Below, piece by piece: positions 6,205 through 6,914 of a stretch of DNA of 6,914 nt. Position 1 is the stretch's first letter. Every line of letters begins with the position of its first letter. The DNA is from Oscillospiraceae bacterium (GTDB lineage Bacteria; Bacillota; Clostridia; Oscillospirales; Acutalibacteraceae). Location of the stretch: the NCBI GenBank assembly GCA_019422905.1, contig JAHZCM010000080.1, positions 1-6,914 on the forward strand. The letters run 5' to 3'. Position numbers and translations under genes: made by a program. Under the pieces are notes generated by a model that had not been told where the DNA came from, ran no database searches, and saw only the letters and a list, made by a program, of their open reading frames with translations.

Positions 6205-6914
6205 ATGGAGATTATACAGAAAAGAACGTGGGCGGAGATTGACCTCGACGCCGCGGCGCACAACCTTGCGGTGATCCGCAGGCGAATCGGCGAAAAGCCG
6301 ATGCTCTGCTGCGTGATCAAGGCGGACGCATACGGCCACGGCGCGGTGCGGCTTGCGCGGGAATACGAGCGGCTCGGCGCGGATTGGCTGGCGGTTTCCA
6401 ATATTGAGGAGGCGGTGCAGCTGCGCCGCGCGGGGATTTCCCTGCCGCTGCTGGTGCTCGGCTACACGCCGCCGCAGGCTGCCGCGCTGCTTGCGGAAAA
6501 CGGCGGCCCCCCGTGTGCCCATTCCGCAGAATACTGCGCGGCGCTGTCCGAGCATGCGGTGCGAAGCGGCGTTTCGGTGAAGATCCACATCAAGGTGGAT
6601 ACCGGCATGAGCCGTCTCGGCTTTTATTTTCAGGATATCCGCCGCGATATGGCGGCGATTGAAGAGATTGCCGGGGCCTGCCGCCTGCCGGGACTGATTC
6701 CGGAGGGCATCTTCACACACTTTTCTGTGGCCGACGGCGGCGCGGACGGCAAAGCGTATACGATGCGGCAGTTCGGCTGCTTTACGGCGCTGATTGATGC
6801 GCTCGAGCGCCGCGGCGTTTCCTTCCCGATTCACCACTGCGCCAACAGCGGCGCCACGCTCGATTATCCGGTGAGCCACATGGATATGGTGCGCGCGGGC
6901 GTTATCCTGTACGG
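6205..6914 (+). CDS. alr: Alanine racemase, N-terminal part (cut by window edge)
   Basis: Alr is a cytosolic PLP enzyme that interconverts L- and D-alanine, supplying D-alanine for peptidoglycan. The visible 236 residues cover the N-terminal TIM-barrel: RTWAEIDLDA (7-16); the PLP-binding VIKADAYGHG with Lys39 and Tyr43; KVDTGMSRLGF (130-140) with Arg137; GIFTHFSVAD (from 168) with His172; CANSGAT; and MVRAGVILYG at the edge. The C-terminal domain with the second catalytic tyrosine lies outside the window. The ATG at 6205 is chosen because AGGGA (6191-6195) lies 9 bases upstream and the protein begins as family members do. It follows purL by 65 bases in the same direction and may be cotranscribed with it. 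Cys104-Ala105 replaces the valine-containing segment common in relatives, which is minor. Confidence 0.95.
   Translation, partial: MEIIQKRTWAEIDLDAAAHNLAVIRRRIGEKPMLCCVIKADAYGHGAVRLAREYERLGADWLAVSNIEEAVQLRRAGISLPLLVLGYTPPQAAALLAENGGPPCAHSAEYCAALSEHAVRSGVSVKIHIKVDTGMSRLGFYFQDIRRDMAAIEEIAGACRLPGLIPEGIFTHFSVADGGADGKAYTMRQFGCFTALIDALERRGVSFPIHHCANSGATLDYPVSHMDMVRAGVILY

Noticed and set aside
1..6914. CRISPR array, insertion sequence or prophage genes
   Set aside because: No evenly spaced repeats, no transposase or integrase frame and no terminal inverted repeats with target duplications were seen. The tRNA shows no adjacent partial copy that would mark an attachment site.

Overview
The window looks like an ordinary chromosomal segment of a GC-rich member of the Clostridia, possibly Oscillospirales/Ruminococcaceae. 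This placement is inferred from the single-chain PurL of clostridial type with a C-terminal glutaminase ending in a GHSER motif, AGGAGG-type ribosome binding sites, TTGnnn-N17-TATAAT promoters, and GC-rich genes separated by very AT-rich spacers. No plasmid, phage or CRISPR marker is visible.

Layout: bases 1-57 are open in frame 1. They are either the tail of a gene entering from the left or a 13-codon mini-ORF with a very strong ribosome binding site. Bases 58-480 hold no credible gene but contain several good hairpins, so this is possible orphan structured RNA. A bidirectional terminator (505-542) separates that block from a minus-strand tRNA-Val(GAC) (542-618), which has its own strong promoter. 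The tRNA and the next gene diverge from an AT-rich spacer (619-791).

On the plus strand, 792-2138 encodes a membrane-anchored family 2 glycosyltransferase of the processive polysaccharide-synthase type, followed by a terminator. The 2139-2371 spacer holds a second, very long terminator-like hairpin. A good promoter lies inside its 5' arm, followed by a hairpin-rich leader of about 150 nt. purL (2372-6139) follows, encoding the large FGAM synthase of purine synthesis. After a 65-bp gap with a strong hairpin comes alr (alanine racemase, from 6205), cut by the right edge.

Functionally these are separate housekeeping units: translation (tRNA), surface polysaccharide synthesis (GT2), purine synthesis (PurL) and peptidoglycan precursor supply (Alr). 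purL is not beside other pur genes here. No novel multi-gene system is evident. The points most worth a second look are the unexplained structured block at 1-480 and the promoter-in-terminator plus leader arrangement upstream of purL.
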